NCBI RefSeq assembly: GCF_900129005.1
Contig: NZ_FQUN01000005.1
Span: 248,001-312,000 of the forward strand
Direction of reading: 5' to 3'
Length of the DNA: 64,000 bases
Source: Leeuwenhoekiella marinoflava DSM 3653
Lineage (GTDB): Bacteria > Bacteroidota > Bacteroidia > Flavobacteriales > Flavobacteriaceae
Below the pieces are notes generated by a model that saw only the letters and a program-made list of their open reading frames with translations, ran no database searches and had not been told where the DNA came from. The translations under genes and the position numbers were made by a program. Positions 54,775 to 64,000 of the stretch are shown in pieces; positions within the stretch are counted from its first letter, which is position 1; each line of letters starts with the position of its first letter.

Positions 54775-56733
54775 TTATTCTATTCTAAAAGGGGAAGCGG
54801 GCAGGCCCTCCTCATTATATAAATTGGGATTGTCAGGATTGTCAGCCCAGGCATAACGTACATAAACCGGATCTTTTATTTGGTCACTCCAAACGATCAC
54901 TTTGTTCCCTTCGATCCTTGCGTTTGCCCATACAAATTTTTTATTCTTGCCTGCTATAGCAAATTCACTCAATTCTTCTCCATCATTTGTAATAAGTCCG
55001 CTTCCTGCATTCTTAAATGTAATTATGACTCTATCGCCCTCTATTTTATGATGGTCATATAGGGGGCCTGAGAAGACAATATCTTCATTATAGGCAATTT
55101 TTAATCCGGCAAGTGCCATACGCTCACCCACATCTTTTTTATTATCGGGATGAATATCGTTCCATTCACCCAAATCAATATTAACGGTCATTGCTGTATT
55201 GGAAACAGAAGAAGCTTTTAGTTGGGCTTCCCTTAATGCTGCCCAGTTACTTTCTGATGGAAGATAGGAAACCTCCATAAAATTAGGAAGCTGGGCAAAA
55301 ACAAAAGGTAGTTCAGGATTATTAAAAACGCTGCGTAATCCCGAGATGAGCGCAATCATATAATCATCATAAATTTGAGGATTTCCGGTATTACTTTCTC
55401 CCTGATACCAAAGAATCCCTTTTAATGAATAGTTTTTGTAAGGGGCTACCATCGCATTATAAAGAGCGGCAGGTTCATTTTGAGGATTTATTCTTCTTTT
55501 TTGGGGTTCTTCAGTTGCGTTATTTTCAAGAGCGCCGTAATCAAACGGCTTAAATACCTCTCCCACTTTGTACTGCCAATAGCCTTTTAAATCTACGGTA
55601 TCCTTATCGGTAAACAGGTAATAGGGTTTATCTGGCACAAAACCACCTTTTCCACGGGAATTGGTGACGCGTACTGTAAAGCTATTTTTACCTTCCTTGA
55701 GTAAGTTTTCAGGAACCTGATACCTGCGCTGAGGGTATTGATACGTGGTTTCACCTACCAGTTGCCCGTTAATATAAAGTTGATCTGCATCAACTATTCT
55801 ACCTAAAAATACCCTGGCCTCCTGATTTGCCATTGATTTTGGAAGCTCTAGTTCTTTTCTATACCACACCACCCCGTTTAGATCTTTTATTCCCTGATCT
55901 TCCCAATATCCGGGAATATTTATTCTTCTCCAGTCTTTAGGCTTAAAATTCACATCGTACCAGGCAAGCTTCCCTGATAAACCTTTATCTTTTACCTCCT
56001 TCTGTTCAGAATTTTGCAGGCCTGAGTTTTGTTGACTATTGACTAAAGTGGTATCCTTGTTTTCTTCAATAATAGCCAAAATTTCAGGAAAATCTTTATA
56101 AGCTTCTTTTGGTATCCAGGCTTCTATAGGTGTACCTCCTACGCTGGCATTAATTAAGCCGATAGGTATTTTATACCGCTCATAAATCTTCTTTGCAAAG
56201 AAAGAAGCCACAGCAGAAAAAGGCCGTACTTCCTGCCCCACTGCCTGTTGCCAGACACCTCCTGATAAATCCTGTAGCGGTCCCGAAATACTCGTGCTGA
56301 TAGGGACTTTAAAGTGTCTTATTTCAGAGTTGTTTGCTGTTGCTATCTCCTCAGCATAGCGCACGTCATGAATGTCAAGCTGATGTACCATATTGGATTG
56401 CCCTGTACAAAGCCATACATCCCCGACTAATATATCCTTCACAATTAGCGTATCACGGCCGGCTACACGCATTTCGTAGGGTCCCCCGGCCTTCATTGCT
56501 GTTAATTTAACTTGCCAGGATCCATCTGCTGAAGCCTGTGTGTTGTATTCCTTATCATTAAAAGAAACGGTTACAGCCGCATTAGCTTCAGTCCATCCCC
56601 ATACCGGAACTTCTACATTACGCTGCAGCACCATACCATCACTAATTAAGCGGGGAAGCTTTAACTGCGCTTGTAAAGCAGGATTAACTATCAAAAATGT
56701 ACAAATAATACTGAGGAGTTGCGCGGTTTTCAT
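54775..56733 (-). CDS. Secreted SGNH-type esterase of the sialate O-acetylesterase family, probable acetylxylan esterase
   Basis: A 652-residue secreted esterase (signal ending VNPALQAQ). The SGNH nucleophile Ser is in LCTGQSNMVHQ (about residue 115), with GLINASVGGTPIEAW and GILWYQGESNTG as the next blocks and the catalytic His in WNDIHPDNK (about residue 527). Between about 255 and 375 a jelly-roll domain like the sugar-binding domain of GH2 enzymes is inserted (WRRINIPGYWED, GVVWYRKELELP, LYINGQLVGET). The family is named after sialate esterases, but in xylan loci such proteins are usually taken to remove acetyl groups from xylan. It follows GH3 by 9 bases, so the two are co-transcribed. 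The substrate assignment is inference from context. Confidence 0.88.
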   Translation of the reverse strand: MKTAQLLSIICTFLIVNPALQAQLKLPRLISDGMVLQRNVEVPVWGWTEANAAVTVSFNDKEYNTQASADGSWQVKLTAMKAGGPYEMRVAGRDTLIVKDILVGDVWLCTGQSNMVHQLDIHDVRYAEEIATANNSEIRHFKVPISTSISGPLQDLSGGVWQQAVGQEVRPFSAVASFFAKKIYERYKIPIGLINASVGGTPIEAWIPKEAYKDFPEILAIIEENKDTTLVNSQQNSGLQNSEQKEVKDKGLSGKLAWYDVNFKPKDWRRINIPGYWEDQGIKDLNGVVWYRKELELPKSMANQEARVFLGRIVDADQLYINGQLVGETTYQYPQRRYQVPENLLKEGKNSFTVRVTNSRGKGGFVPDKPYYLFTDKDTVDLKGYWQYKVGEVFKPFDYGALENNATEEPQKRRINPQNEPAALYNAMVAPYKNYSLKGILWYQGESNTGNPQIYDDYMIALISGLRSVFNNPELPFVFAQLPNFMEVSYLPSESNWAALREAQLKASSVSNTAMTVNIDLGEWNDIHPDNKKDVGERMALAGLKIAYNEDIVFSGPLYDHHKIEGDRVIITFKNAGSGLITNDGEELSEFAIAGKNKKFVWANARIEGNKVIVWSDQIKDPVYVRYAWADNPDNPNLYNEEGLPASPFRIE

Positions 56734-56742
56734 TTCTTCAAA

Positions 56743-59013
56743 TTAATTTACAATTATTTCCAACTCAGCCATTTTTGAGGCACCAAGCTCCTCGCTCCTT
56801 TTCATAGGGCTAGAACCGCCGATATATATCTTAAAGGTTCCTGACTCCGTAATCCGGGTACCCTCTTCTGTTACAAGTTCAAAATCCTGAGGCTTAACCT
56901 TTAAATCTAAGGTTTTTGATTTTCCGGGAGCTAAGGTGATTCTTTTTGTAGTTATCAGTTGAAAGTTAGGTACTCTTACCGAAGCTTCAAGATCTGAGAT
57001 ATACATTTGAACAACCTCATCTGCCTTTACACTGCCGGTATTGGTCACAGTAACTTCTATTGAGGCATTATCACCCTTAGCTATTGTGGTTGCATTTGCT
57101 TTTGCTTCACTATAGGTAAACGTAGAATAACTCAAACCAAAACCAAAGGGATACATGGGGTCTGCATTCATGTATTTATACGTGCGTCCCACCATCGAAT
57201 AGTCTTCGTAGGGCGGTAACTGCTCTAATGACTTAGGAAATGTTATAGGCAATCTGCCGGATGGAGAGACCTCCCCAAAAAGTATATCTGCAACAGCGGT
57301 TCCTCCCTCTTCGCCCGGGTACCATACAAATAAAACAGCATCTGCTAATTCCTGCACGCGGGTTAAGTCCACCGGGCTACCCCCGGTTACCACAGCGACT
57401 ATAGGTTTTTTATCTTCAGCGTCCTCGTCGGCAGCTTTACGCAAGTCTTCAAGATACTTTATTTGATTAGCGGGTAAGCCGTAATCCAATCTGTCACCGG
57501 CGGTGTCAGAATCTATTGAATCACCCTCCTCTCCCTGTAAGGTGCTGGACAGGCCTAAAACTACAATGGTTACATCGCTATTGCCCGCGTTTCCTGTCGC
57601 ATAGTTAATAGGATTCAGGGATTTTTGATTGAGCATAGCTCCCAATCGGTACTGCAGCTGACTTGAATTATCAATGGAGGCGCTAATTCCCTCTAAAATA
57701 GTTACCAGATTAGAGTTTACCCCATAATAATTCCCTAAGAGGATTTCAATGCTTGTGGCATTGGGGCCAGTTACAAAATATTTTGAAAGATTTTTCTTTA
57801 AAGGTAATATCCCATTATTCTTTAAGAGTACAATACTTTTATGCGCAGCCTCCTTAGCTAATGCTCTGTGTTTTTTACTGTTTACAATACGCATGGACAG
57901 GGTGTCATACGGGTTATTACCCCTGGGATCAAACAGTCCAAGTTTAAAACGCGTTTTCAACAATACAACAAGTTGCTGCTCAATTTCCTTTTCGGTAATG
58001 AGTCCTTTCGCTACCGCTTCCTCTAAGGCTTCATAAGAATCCCCGCAGTTTAAACTAACCCCTCTTTTAACAGCAAGTGCAGCAGCTTCGGCCTGAGAGC
58101 TTGCAGCCCCATGCCCTCCTTTACCTTTAGGCACGTATAAATCAAGAATTGCCCAGCAATCACTTAAGACGTGCCCTTTAAAGTTCCATTTATTACGCAG
58201 TACATCTGTTATTAAATATTCATTTATACAGCAGGGTTCACCATTAGTGCTATTGTAAGCACACATTACCGCTTCAACCTTATGATCTACTAAAACTTCA
58301 AAAGCCGGAAGGTAGGTTTCCCATAGATCTTTCTGACTTACTTCTGCATTAAACTCGTGTCTGACCTGTTCCGGACCACTGTGCACGGCAAAATGTTTTG
58401 CACAGGCTGCCGTTTTTAAATAGGCGTCATTGTCCCCTTGCAAGCCTTTTACAAAGGAAGTTCCCAGAATTGATGTCAAATAAGGGTCTTCCCCATAAGT
58501 TTCCTGCCCTCTGCCCCATCTGGGATCTCTAAATATATTAATATTTGGAGTCCAGAAGGTCAATCCATTATACCTGTTGTAATAGCCTTTTTCACTCGTA
58601 GCATTATACAATGCACGAGCTTCGCTTGATATGGCTTCAGCTACCCTGTAAGCAAGATCAGTGTCAAAAGTGGCACCTATACCTATTGCCTGAGGGAATA
58701 CCGTTGCTGCCGAAGCACGGCCAACACCATGTAAGGCCTCATTCCAATAATCATAAGCTGGTATTTTTAAACGTTCGACCCCAGGTGTATTGTTCATCAT
58801 CTGTTTAATCTTTTCTTCTAAAGACAGTCGGGAAATCAAATCATTAATACGCTTATCTGTAGACAATTGCATGTCTCTAAAAGGCAGAATACCATCTGCC
58901 TGTTGCTCTGTATTTTTTGAAGTTGTAGTTTTTGCTTCTTGTTTGCTTTCACAAGAGAATATTGAAATCACAAGGAAAGCAAGAATTATAATTCTAAACG
59001 ATATAAAATTCAT
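56743..59013 (-). CDS. GH3 glycosidase, probable beta-xylosidase, lipoprotein
   Basis: A 756-residue family 3 glycoside hydrolase with a lipobox (ISIFSC, Cys about residue 21). The N-terminal barrel shows DPRWGRGQETYGEDPYL, KHFAVHSGPEQVRHEF and the nucleophile D285 in GHVLSDCWAI. The alpha/beta sandwich carries WYPGEEGGTAVADILFG, and a fibronectin-III-like domain closes the protein. The sequence type (HFAVHSGPE, SDCWAI) resembles beta-xylosidases more than beta-glucosidases, and it would release xylose from the non-reducing end of xylo-oligosaccharides. It starts the unit GH3-esterase-FG-GAP, 223 bases after the SusD stop, with a -7-like box (minus strand TAAGTTTG) at 59078-59085. A dual xylosidase/arabinofuranosidase activity is possible. 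Confidence 0.9.
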   Translation of the reverse strand: MNFISFRIIILAFLVISIFSCESKQEAKTTTSKNTEQQADGILPFRDMQLSTDKRINDLISRLSLEEKIKQMMNNTPGVERLKIPAYDYWNEALHGVGRASAATVFPQAIGIGATFDTDLAYRVAEAISSEARALYNATSEKGYYNRYNGLTFWTPNINIFRDPRWGRGQETYGEDPYLTSILGTSFVKGLQGDNDAYLKTAACAKHFAVHSGPEQVRHEFNAEVSQKDLWETYLPAFEVLVDHKVEAVMCAYNSTNGEPCCINEYLITDVLRNKWNFKGHVLSDCWAILDLYVPKGKGGHGAASSQAEAAALAVKRGVSLNCGDSYEALEEAVAKGLITEKEIEQQLVVLLKTRFKLGLFDPRGNNPYDTLSMRIVNSKKHRALAKEAAHKSIVLLKNNGILPLKKNLSKYFVTGPNATSIEILLGNYYGVNSNLVTILEGISASIDNSSQLQYRLGAMLNQKSLNPINYATGNAGNSDVTIVVLGLSSTLQGEEGDSIDSDTAGDRLDYGLPANQIKYLEDLRKAADEDAEDKKPIVAVVTGGSPVDLTRVQELADAVLFVWYPGEEGGTAVADILFGEVSPSGRLPITFPKSLEQLPPYEDYSMVGRTYKYMNADPMYPFGFGLSYSTFTYSEAKANATTIAKGDNASIEVTVTNTGSVKADEVVQMYISDLEASVRVPNFQLITTKRITLAPGKSKTLDLKVKPQDFELVTEEGTRITESGTFKIYIGGSSPMKRSEELGASKMAELEIIVN

Positions 59014-59077
59014 CTGTACTGGATTGATGGTTTAAAAAATTTAAGTTGTTGAGATTTTTAGTTCAAAACAAAGTGAA

Positions 59078-59085
59078 CAAACTTA
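59078..59085 (-). promoter_or_regulatory. Candidate -7 promoter box for GH3-esterase-FG-GAP unit
   Basis: Minus-strand TAAGTTTG fits TAnnTTTG and lies 65 bases before the GH3 ATG, in a 223-base gap that has no gene. A -33 element is not evident, so read-through from susCD is equally possible. Confidence 0.3.
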
Positions 59086-59088
59086 TTT

Positions 59089-59202
59089 TAACCGCAATTA
59101 AATATAGAATGGATAAGCTTTAATGGACTTAGAATTCTACCTTATTTAAAGTAAGACCTCCATTAAAAAAATAAAAACTATCCAAGAATAATCGCAATTA
59201 AA
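59089..59202. repeat. Two near-identical 14-base direct repeats upstream of GH3 gene
   Basis: TAACCGCAATTAAA at 59089-59102 and TAATCGCAATTAAA at 59189-59202 differ at one base and start exactly 100 bases apart. They sit upstream of the -7-like box at 59078-59085. They share CGCAA with the reverse strand of the regional operator, but their flanks differ, so they may be binding sites of another regulator. Confidence 0.4.
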
Positions 59203-59236
59203 CTTGGACAGTAATTAATACTCACTCAAACAATTT

Positions 59237-61162
59237 TTAATATCCCGGATTCTGGAAAGCTGCTTTTTCAGCATCTGTAGCTTCCATGGCATCTAGTTGA
59301 CCCTGTGGTATAGGACGTAAATAGTGAAAGGGTTCAATTGTGCGGGTAAAGGTTTGCGGGGTATGATCGCCATAACCTGAACCTGCTATTTTGTAACTGC
59401 CTGCAAACTGTTCCCATTTCTGAGTGCGTACAAGATCGTACCAGCGATACCCCTCACCAAAGTACTCTCTGGATCGTTCTTCTAGAATATAATCTATGGT
59501 TATTTCTGCCGGTGTCTGATCTACCAGCAAATCACTATTATCTTCTAAGCGTTCTTCTTGCTCCCCATTATCAAAACGCCATCTTCCTGCACGAGCCCGA
59601 ATCACATTTATTAATTCTCTTGAAGTTTTGCCTGCCTGAGGTGACGCTCCTTTTACTGCTGCTTCCGCTGCAATAAAATAAAATTCAGAAAACTTGGCTA
59701 TAGGATAGGGCCGTGTTAAACCTGCATTTGGTGACCCCAGACCTCCATCATTATCGGTACGATAGGTGCCCAGTTTCCACAATCCCGGATACACCACTCT
59801 GCTAATACCTCCCGGATTAATCACAAAGTCTGACCTGCCCGATAAGACACCTGCTCCCACTCCTGCCCCATCTCCGGAGTTATAATCCACCGCCGGATTA
59901 TCTTCATCTAAGAAGGTAAGTACCGCATCTCCTGGGGCGATAGGAAGCCCATTAGCATTGGGATAGGTAGGAGTCGTATCTCCCGCTTTATCCCAATTGC
60001 CCCTATAACTTGTTACAAAGGTTCCGTCGTAGCGGGAGTCTAAATCCTTCTCTTCAAAGGTTTCTTCAAAAACATTTACAGGAGGAGCCATTCGCGTCCA
60101 GGGACGTCCATAACTTTGTGCGGCTTCACGCTGTACCGTTGACGCTCCTGAGCTTCGTATAGCCGTATAATTCCAGGTTGCCATCCATACAGAGGCATTA
60201 TCTTCGGCCCCTGATATACCAAAGCCTAAATCAGCACCATTATAAATAGCACTTTCTTCAGTATGATCAGCATATAAGAGCATTTCTGAATGCCTGTCAT
60301 TAGGTGCCCAGTGTACGTCATAAAAATAGTCAAGTAAAGAATAAGGCCCAGGATTATCAATTGCGGTTGTAGCTACATTATACGCCTCCTGAAAATACCA
60401 GGAAACATCTCTCCCATCAGGATCGGTTCTTGGAGCTTCCGGATAGGTCGGAATATTGTTTGGATTCTGCAACCACCAGGCATACGTCAGGTATGCTTTT
60501 GACAAATATAAGCGTGCCGTATTTTTAGTTACTGTTCCGGTTAATCTTGGGTTTTCCGGTAAATTATTTACAGCGGTTATTAAATCTGGAAATATTGCTT
60601 TGGTATAGACTTCCGGAACGGTATTACGCACAGAACCACGATTTGTCGAGGTATTGAATTGTAGTTCCCCGGCTCCCAGATCTAAAGGAACTCCTCCATA
60701 GGTCTGAACTAATAGAAAATAGTCAAAAGCTCTGAAAAATCGAGCCTCAGCAATCAGCGCATCAGAGATCCCTACCGCTTCAGCATTTTCAATAATACCA
60801 CTTGCAGTATTTATAGCTCCAAAGCAACTGTTCCAGGGCCCTGCCGGGGGCGCACTTGTAGATATAATAGAGCCAACTCCAGACAAATCCATGTCCTTAA
60901 AGTTTCCATCTGCACTCTGCGCCCAGGTATACTCATCGGTTCCGGTTTCTGTAGAATTGTAATAGTTCCACGCTCCGTATAAAAACCTCAAATGGGTATA
61001 AAGTGCTGTTATTCCTCCTTCTACCCCAGTCTCCGATTGAAAAAAGTCTGGAGTAAATACACTTCTCGGTTGCTCTTCAAGTATATCTTCTGAGCACGAA
61101 GTAACTATCAAACCTATAGCGAAAAATGCTATAACGGCCATTTTAAGTTGTAGTCTTTTCAT
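59237..61162 (-). CDS. SusD/RagB-family glycan-binding lipoprotein
   Basis: A 641-residue SusD-like lipoprotein; lipobox LIVTSC (Cys about residue 23) and N-terminal domain FTPDFFQSETGVEGGITALYTHLR. IAEARFFRAFDYFLLVQTYGGVPLD near residue 140 and LEERSREYFGEGYRWYDLVRTQKW near 570 are family motifs, and it ends AAFQNPGY. It follows the SusC gene by 9 bases. The ligand should be related to the substrates of the GH3 and esterase encoded downstream. This subtype looks different from the three other SusD proteins here, which suggests a different glycan or fragment length. Confidence 0.93.
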   Translation of the reverse strand: MKRLQLKMAVIAFFAIGLIVTSCSEDILEEQPRSVFTPDFFQSETGVEGGITALYTHLRFLYGAWNYYNSTETGTDEYTWAQSADGNFKDMDLSGVGSIISTSAPPAGPWNSCFGAINTASGIIENAEAVGISDALIAEARFFRAFDYFLLVQTYGGVPLDLGAGELQFNTSTNRGSVRNTVPEVYTKAIFPDLITAVNNLPENPRLTGTVTKNTARLYLSKAYLTYAWWLQNPNNIPTYPEAPRTDPDGRDVSWYFQEAYNVATTAIDNPGPYSLLDYFYDVHWAPNDRHSEMLLYADHTEESAIYNGADLGFGISGAEDNASVWMATWNYTAIRSSGASTVQREAAQSYGRPWTRMAPPVNVFEETFEEKDLDSRYDGTFVTSYRGNWDKAGDTTPTYPNANGLPIAPGDAVLTFLDEDNPAVDYNSGDGAGVGAGVLSGRSDFVINPGGISRVVYPGLWKLGTYRTDNDGGLGSPNAGLTRPYPIAKFSEFYFIAAEAAVKGASPQAGKTSRELINVIRARAGRWRFDNGEQEERLEDNSDLLVDQTPAEITIDYILEERSREYFGEGYRWYDLVRTQKWEQFAGSYKIAGSGYGDHTPQTFTRTIEPFHYLRPIPQGQLDAMEATDAEKAAFQNPGY

Positions 61163-61171
61163 AATAATTTT

Positions 61172-64000
61172 TTAAAATTTTAAATTCACTCCGAGGATAA
61201 AGTTTCGTGTAGTTGGCACGTTAGCTCCGATGGTCGCTATCCCTCTTGAAATCACACCATTTGTACCGGTAGCTGAGTTTTGAGCGTTACCATTTGCATC
61301 TGTTCCAGAATTCGTTTCAGGATCCATACCTGATTCTCTGTGAAAGGGAGAAAACAATACAAAGGGATTTTGCACAGTGGCATACAATCGTAAATTTTGA
61401 ATCCCAATGTTATCCGTTAAATTACGCTCAAAATTATATCCTAAGGTCAGGGCACGTACTTTTAAATAAGAACCGTCAAAATATCCCATTGTTGATCCAT
61501 ACTTAGGACCATCACCAGTCTGGATACCTCCCGGAGCCGGATATTTTGCACCAGTATTGGTAGGGGTCCAGTAATCTACATCCACATTATTTCTTCTTCC
61601 GGTAAGTAAATTGAGATAACCTGCTGAAGAGTATAAGGTACTTACCACAGTACCGCCACTTTGGAATACCCCTACCATATTTAAGTCAAAATTCCTGTAT
61701 GCCAGACGTGTATTAAATCCTCCCTGAAAGTCAGGTGTAGGATCAATAATTTGCCGGTCATCTGCATTAATTTGTCGTGTAGGTGAACCGTCTTCATTGA
61801 AATCGCCGGTATATTCTACCTTTATCATTCCTGCATTCCCCCCGGGCTCTAAAGTCTGTAAATATTGAAAATCCGGATCACTTTCATTCCAAAGACCAAT
61901 TTTCTTATAATCATAGATTACATTGATTGGCGAACCTACGAACCACAATTGTCCCACATTTTGCTCTTCACCACTAGCTAGGGATGTAATTTCATTTCTA
62001 TTGGTATACAGGTTTACACCAAAATCCCAGGTAAAACCATCAGGGTTGTCCAGTATTGTTGCATTAAGTGCTACTTCTACCCCTTTATTGCTGGTCGCTC
62101 CAATATTACCTACAAATGAACCTACTCCAGAACTTGAGGGCAAGCCTACACGGTACAGAATATCATTTGTTTCTGTGGTATAATATTCTACGGTTCCTGA
62201 TAGACGATTGTCAAAAAGGGCGAAATCGATACCGTAGTTATAGGTTTCTGAAAATTCCCAGCCTAAGGATGCGTTAGGCAACTCATTAACAAAGTAACCT
62301 GTGGCGAAGGTGCTTCCAAAATTATAATTGCGTATTCCAAGATTCCCAAGGGTCGCATAATTACTTACGGCCTGATTAGAGGTTTCCCCATAACCCGCGC
62401 GCAGCTTAAGCAGATTTACCCAACTTACATTTTCCATAAAAGCCTCGTTGGCCACATTCCAACCTACAGATACTGCCGGGTAAGTAACCCATTTATTTCC
62501 TGGCGCCAACCGGGAGGAGGCATCAGAGCGTACGGTAGCTGTTAGAAGATAACGATTATCATATTGATAAATCCCGCGACCCATTATAGAAAGCAAACTG
62601 TTTTCTCCGTAAAACCCGCCATAACCGGTAACATCCTCAAGAAGAGCAGAGCCTAAATTATAGAACAAGAATTCTTCATTCGGAAGAAAACGTGCACTTA
62701 AATTGGTTCCATCAGTTTGTGTATTCTGAGAAGAAAATAACCCTACCAGGTTTACCTTATGCTTACTGGCAAAAGTTTTATCGTAGGTCAGTAAATTTTC
62801 AATAACATAATCGGTAGTAAGACTACTGCTTACTCCACCCCCGTTAGGTGCCTGAGGATTTATATTAGCTACTCCCTCTCCTGTAAAATTACCATCGCGA
62901 CTCAAACGCAAGTTTAGTCCCACATTAATACGGTATTTTAAACCTTCAATACCCGGTATATTTACTTCACCATAAATATTGTTGTAAGTACCGTAGTCCT
63001 TCTGCAAATTGACTCTGCCTTCTCCAATTGCATTTAAAGTTCCTCTTGTAGTCACCCAAAAATCGTCTAAAGGCATGCTTACCACTCTTTTTAAAGATCC
63101 ATCCTCATTATATGGATTTAAAATAGGTGTTGCACTTAAATTACCATATAAACCTGCTCCAGCGGCATTAGTAAGATTGTAATTCATAATTGAATTTAAA
63201 CCAAAACGAAATGCTCCAATTTGCTGATCAACCTGAGCGCGCAGTGAATATCTTTGAAAATCCTCTACCGGCAATACAGAAGTCTCTTTAAAATAGCCAA
63301 TTCCAATACTATAACTACCATTTTCATTCCCTCCTGATACGCTCATATCGTGATTGGTTTGAATACCGGTACCGTAAATTAAATCTTGCCAATCGGTATT
63401 TACCGAAGGATCTTCATCAACGCCGGTCTCATAGATCGGGTTTCCATTATTAAATAATGCAGTTGCCTGTCTCAAGTCGTTAAACTGCTGAGAATTCATC
63501 ATTGGGAATTTGGCAAAAACATCTTTTACAGCGTAATACGTATTATAACTAAACGTCGCTTTCTGCCCTTTCTTTCCCGTTTTAGTAGTGATTAAAATAA
63601 CTCCATTTGCGCCTCGAGAACCATAAATAGCCGTAGCAGAGGCATCTTTTAAAATATCAAGACTTTCAATATCATTGATACTAATATCATTAAGTCCCCC
63701 GGCAAAAGGAATACCATTTAAAACAATTAATGGATCATTACCTCCTGAAAGCGATCTAACCCCTCGAATTCTAATAGCTGTATTATTAGCTCCTGGACGG
63801 GTGCTGGTGGTTGATATATTTACACCAGGTGCTCTCCCCTGTAATGCCTGTTGAAAGTTAGCCGCCTGAACCTCTTCAAGGTCTCCCCCATCTAAAGAAA
63901 CAACAGATCCTGTTACTGATTCTTTATTTTGAGTACCATAACCTATCACTACTACTTCGCTTAAGGATTGGAGATCATTTTCTAAAGATGCATTGATTTG
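61172..64000 (-). CDS. SusC/RagA-family TonB-dependent transporter, N-terminus cut by right window edge
   Basis: The C-terminal 943 or so residues of a SusC-like transporter. The frame is open to base 64000 (QINASLENDLQSLSEVVVIGYG on the last bases), so the signal peptide and part of the regulatory-like domain lie outside; the GTG at 63949 is an internal Val codon. The TonB plug shows VIGYGTQNKESVTG, LQGRAPGVNIS and the SusC signature GVILITTKTGKKGQ. The beta-barrel ends NFILGVNLKF. It is paired with SusD 9 bases downstream and opens the last locus of the window. Its promoter is not visible here. Confidence 0.94.
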   Translation of the reverse strand, partial: QINASLENDLQSLSEVVVIGYGTQNKESVTGSVVSLDGGDLEEVQAANFQQALQGRAPGVNISTTSTRPGANNTAIRIRGVRSLSGGNDPLIVLNGIPFAGGLNDISINDIESLDILKDASATAIYGSRGANGVILITTKTGKKGQKATFSYNTYYAVKDVFAKFPMMNSQQFNDLRQATALFNNGNPIYETGVDEDPSVNTDWQDLIYGTGIQTNHDMSVSGGNENGSYSIGIGYFKETSVLPVEDFQRYSLRAQVDQQIGAFRFGLNSIMNYNLTNAAGAGLYGNLSATPILNPYNEDGSLKRVVSMPLDDFWVTTRGTLNAIGEGRVNLQKDYGTYNNIYGEVNIPGIEGLKYRINVGLNLRLSRDGNFTGEGVANINPQAPNGGGVSSSLTTDYVIENLLTYDKTFASKHKVNLVGLFSSQNTQTDGTNLSARFLPNEEFLFYNLGSALLEDVTGYGGFYGENSLLSIMGRGIYQYDNRYLLTATVRSDASSRLAPGNKWVTYPAVSVGWNVANEAFMENVSWVNLLKLRAGYGETSNQAVSNYATLGNLGIRNYNFGSTFATGYFVNELPNASLGWEFSETYNYGIDFALFDNRLSGTVEYYTTETNDILYRVGLPSSSGVGSFVGNIGATSNKGVEVALNATILDNPDGFTWDFGVNLYTNRNEITSLASGEEQNVGQLWFVGSPINVIYDYKKIGLWNESDPDFQYLQTLEPGGNAGMIKVEYTGDFNEDGSPTRQINADDRQIIDPTPDFQGGFNTRLAYRNFDLNMVGVFQSGGTVVSTLYSSAGYLNLLTGRRNNVDVDYWTPTNTGAKYPAPGGIQTGDGPKYGSTMGYFDGSYLKVRALTLGYNFERNLTDNIGIQNLRLYATVQNPFVLFSPFHRESGMDPETNSGTDANGNAQNSATGTNGVISRGIATIGANVPTTRNFILGVNLKF

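Noticed and set aside
1-64000. Search for tRNA, rRNA, CRISPR arrays, insertion sequences and integrase genes
   Set aside because: Nothing with the expected structure, repeats or protein motifs was recognised, so transfer of the region is not supported by a mobile element in view.

Overview
The window looks like part of a xylan-utilisation region in a Bacteroidota chromosome, most likely a flavobacterium. The evidence is four SusC/SusD pairs, hybrid two-component sensors (HTCS), many lipoproteins with a Bacteroidota-type Ser/Cys signal, SusD proteins ending in NPGY, NPGW or NQGW, AT-rich intergenic DNA with TAnnTTTG-type -7 boxes, and weak Shine-Dalgarno signals. No tRNA, rRNA, CRISPR array, insertion sequence or phage gene was recognised.

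Layout. (1) 1-861 (+): C-terminal part of an HTCS cut by the left edge. (2) 866-11455 (-): SusC, SusD, a large FG-GAP/ASPIC lipoprotein, a PAP2/vanadium-haloperoxidase-like protein and a GH10 xylanase. (3) 11778-13886 (+): a DUF255/YyaL-type thioredoxin-fold lipoprotein. (4) 14262-15299 (+): a LacI-family regulator. (5) 15416-22322 (+): GH67 alpha-glucuronidase, SDR oxidoreductase, mannonate dehydratase UxuA and GH115 alpha-glucuronidase, then a complete HTCS at 22453-26517. (6) 26589-33226 (-): MFS glycoside transporter, GH10 and three GH43 enzymes, bounded by a shared terminator on the left. (7) 33489-46766 (-): SusC-SusD-SusC-SusD-surface lipoprotein-GH10 with inserted carbohydrate-binding modules. 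This is the gene order of the xusA-B-C-D-E-xyn10C core known from Prevotella and Bacteroides xylan loci, and it ends at a clear terminator. (8) 47486-64000 (-): two more FG-GAP/ASPIC lipoproteins, an SGNH-type esterase, a GH3 glycosidase, a SusD and a SusC cut by the right edge.

How the genes fit together (inference from families). Surface GH10 enzymes, assisted by SusD and surface glycan-binding lipoproteins, cut xylan, and SusC channels import the fragments. GH115 and GH67 remove (methyl)glucuronic acid, GH43 and GH3 enzymes remove arabinose and xylose, and the esterase probably removes acetyl groups. An MFS carrier moves small glycosides inward, where a signal-less GH43 may act. The SDR and UxuA would take fructuronate to mannonate and then to 2-keto-3-deoxygluconate. 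Glucuronate isomerase and the xylose isomerase/kinase genes are not in the window.

Regulation. Besides the two HTCSs, a repeated near-palindrome (roughly TTAnnCAAnCGnTTGnnTAA, best core AAYCGRTTGCGTAA) lies upstream of the lacI-like gene, the GH67 operon, the MFS operon, the xus-like operon and the first SusC. It is a plausible operator for the LacI protein and would link most of the window into one regulon. The least explained parts are the three collinear 14-repeat FG-GAP/ASPIC lipoproteins, the PAP2/haloperoxidase-like protein and the DUF255 lipoprotein.
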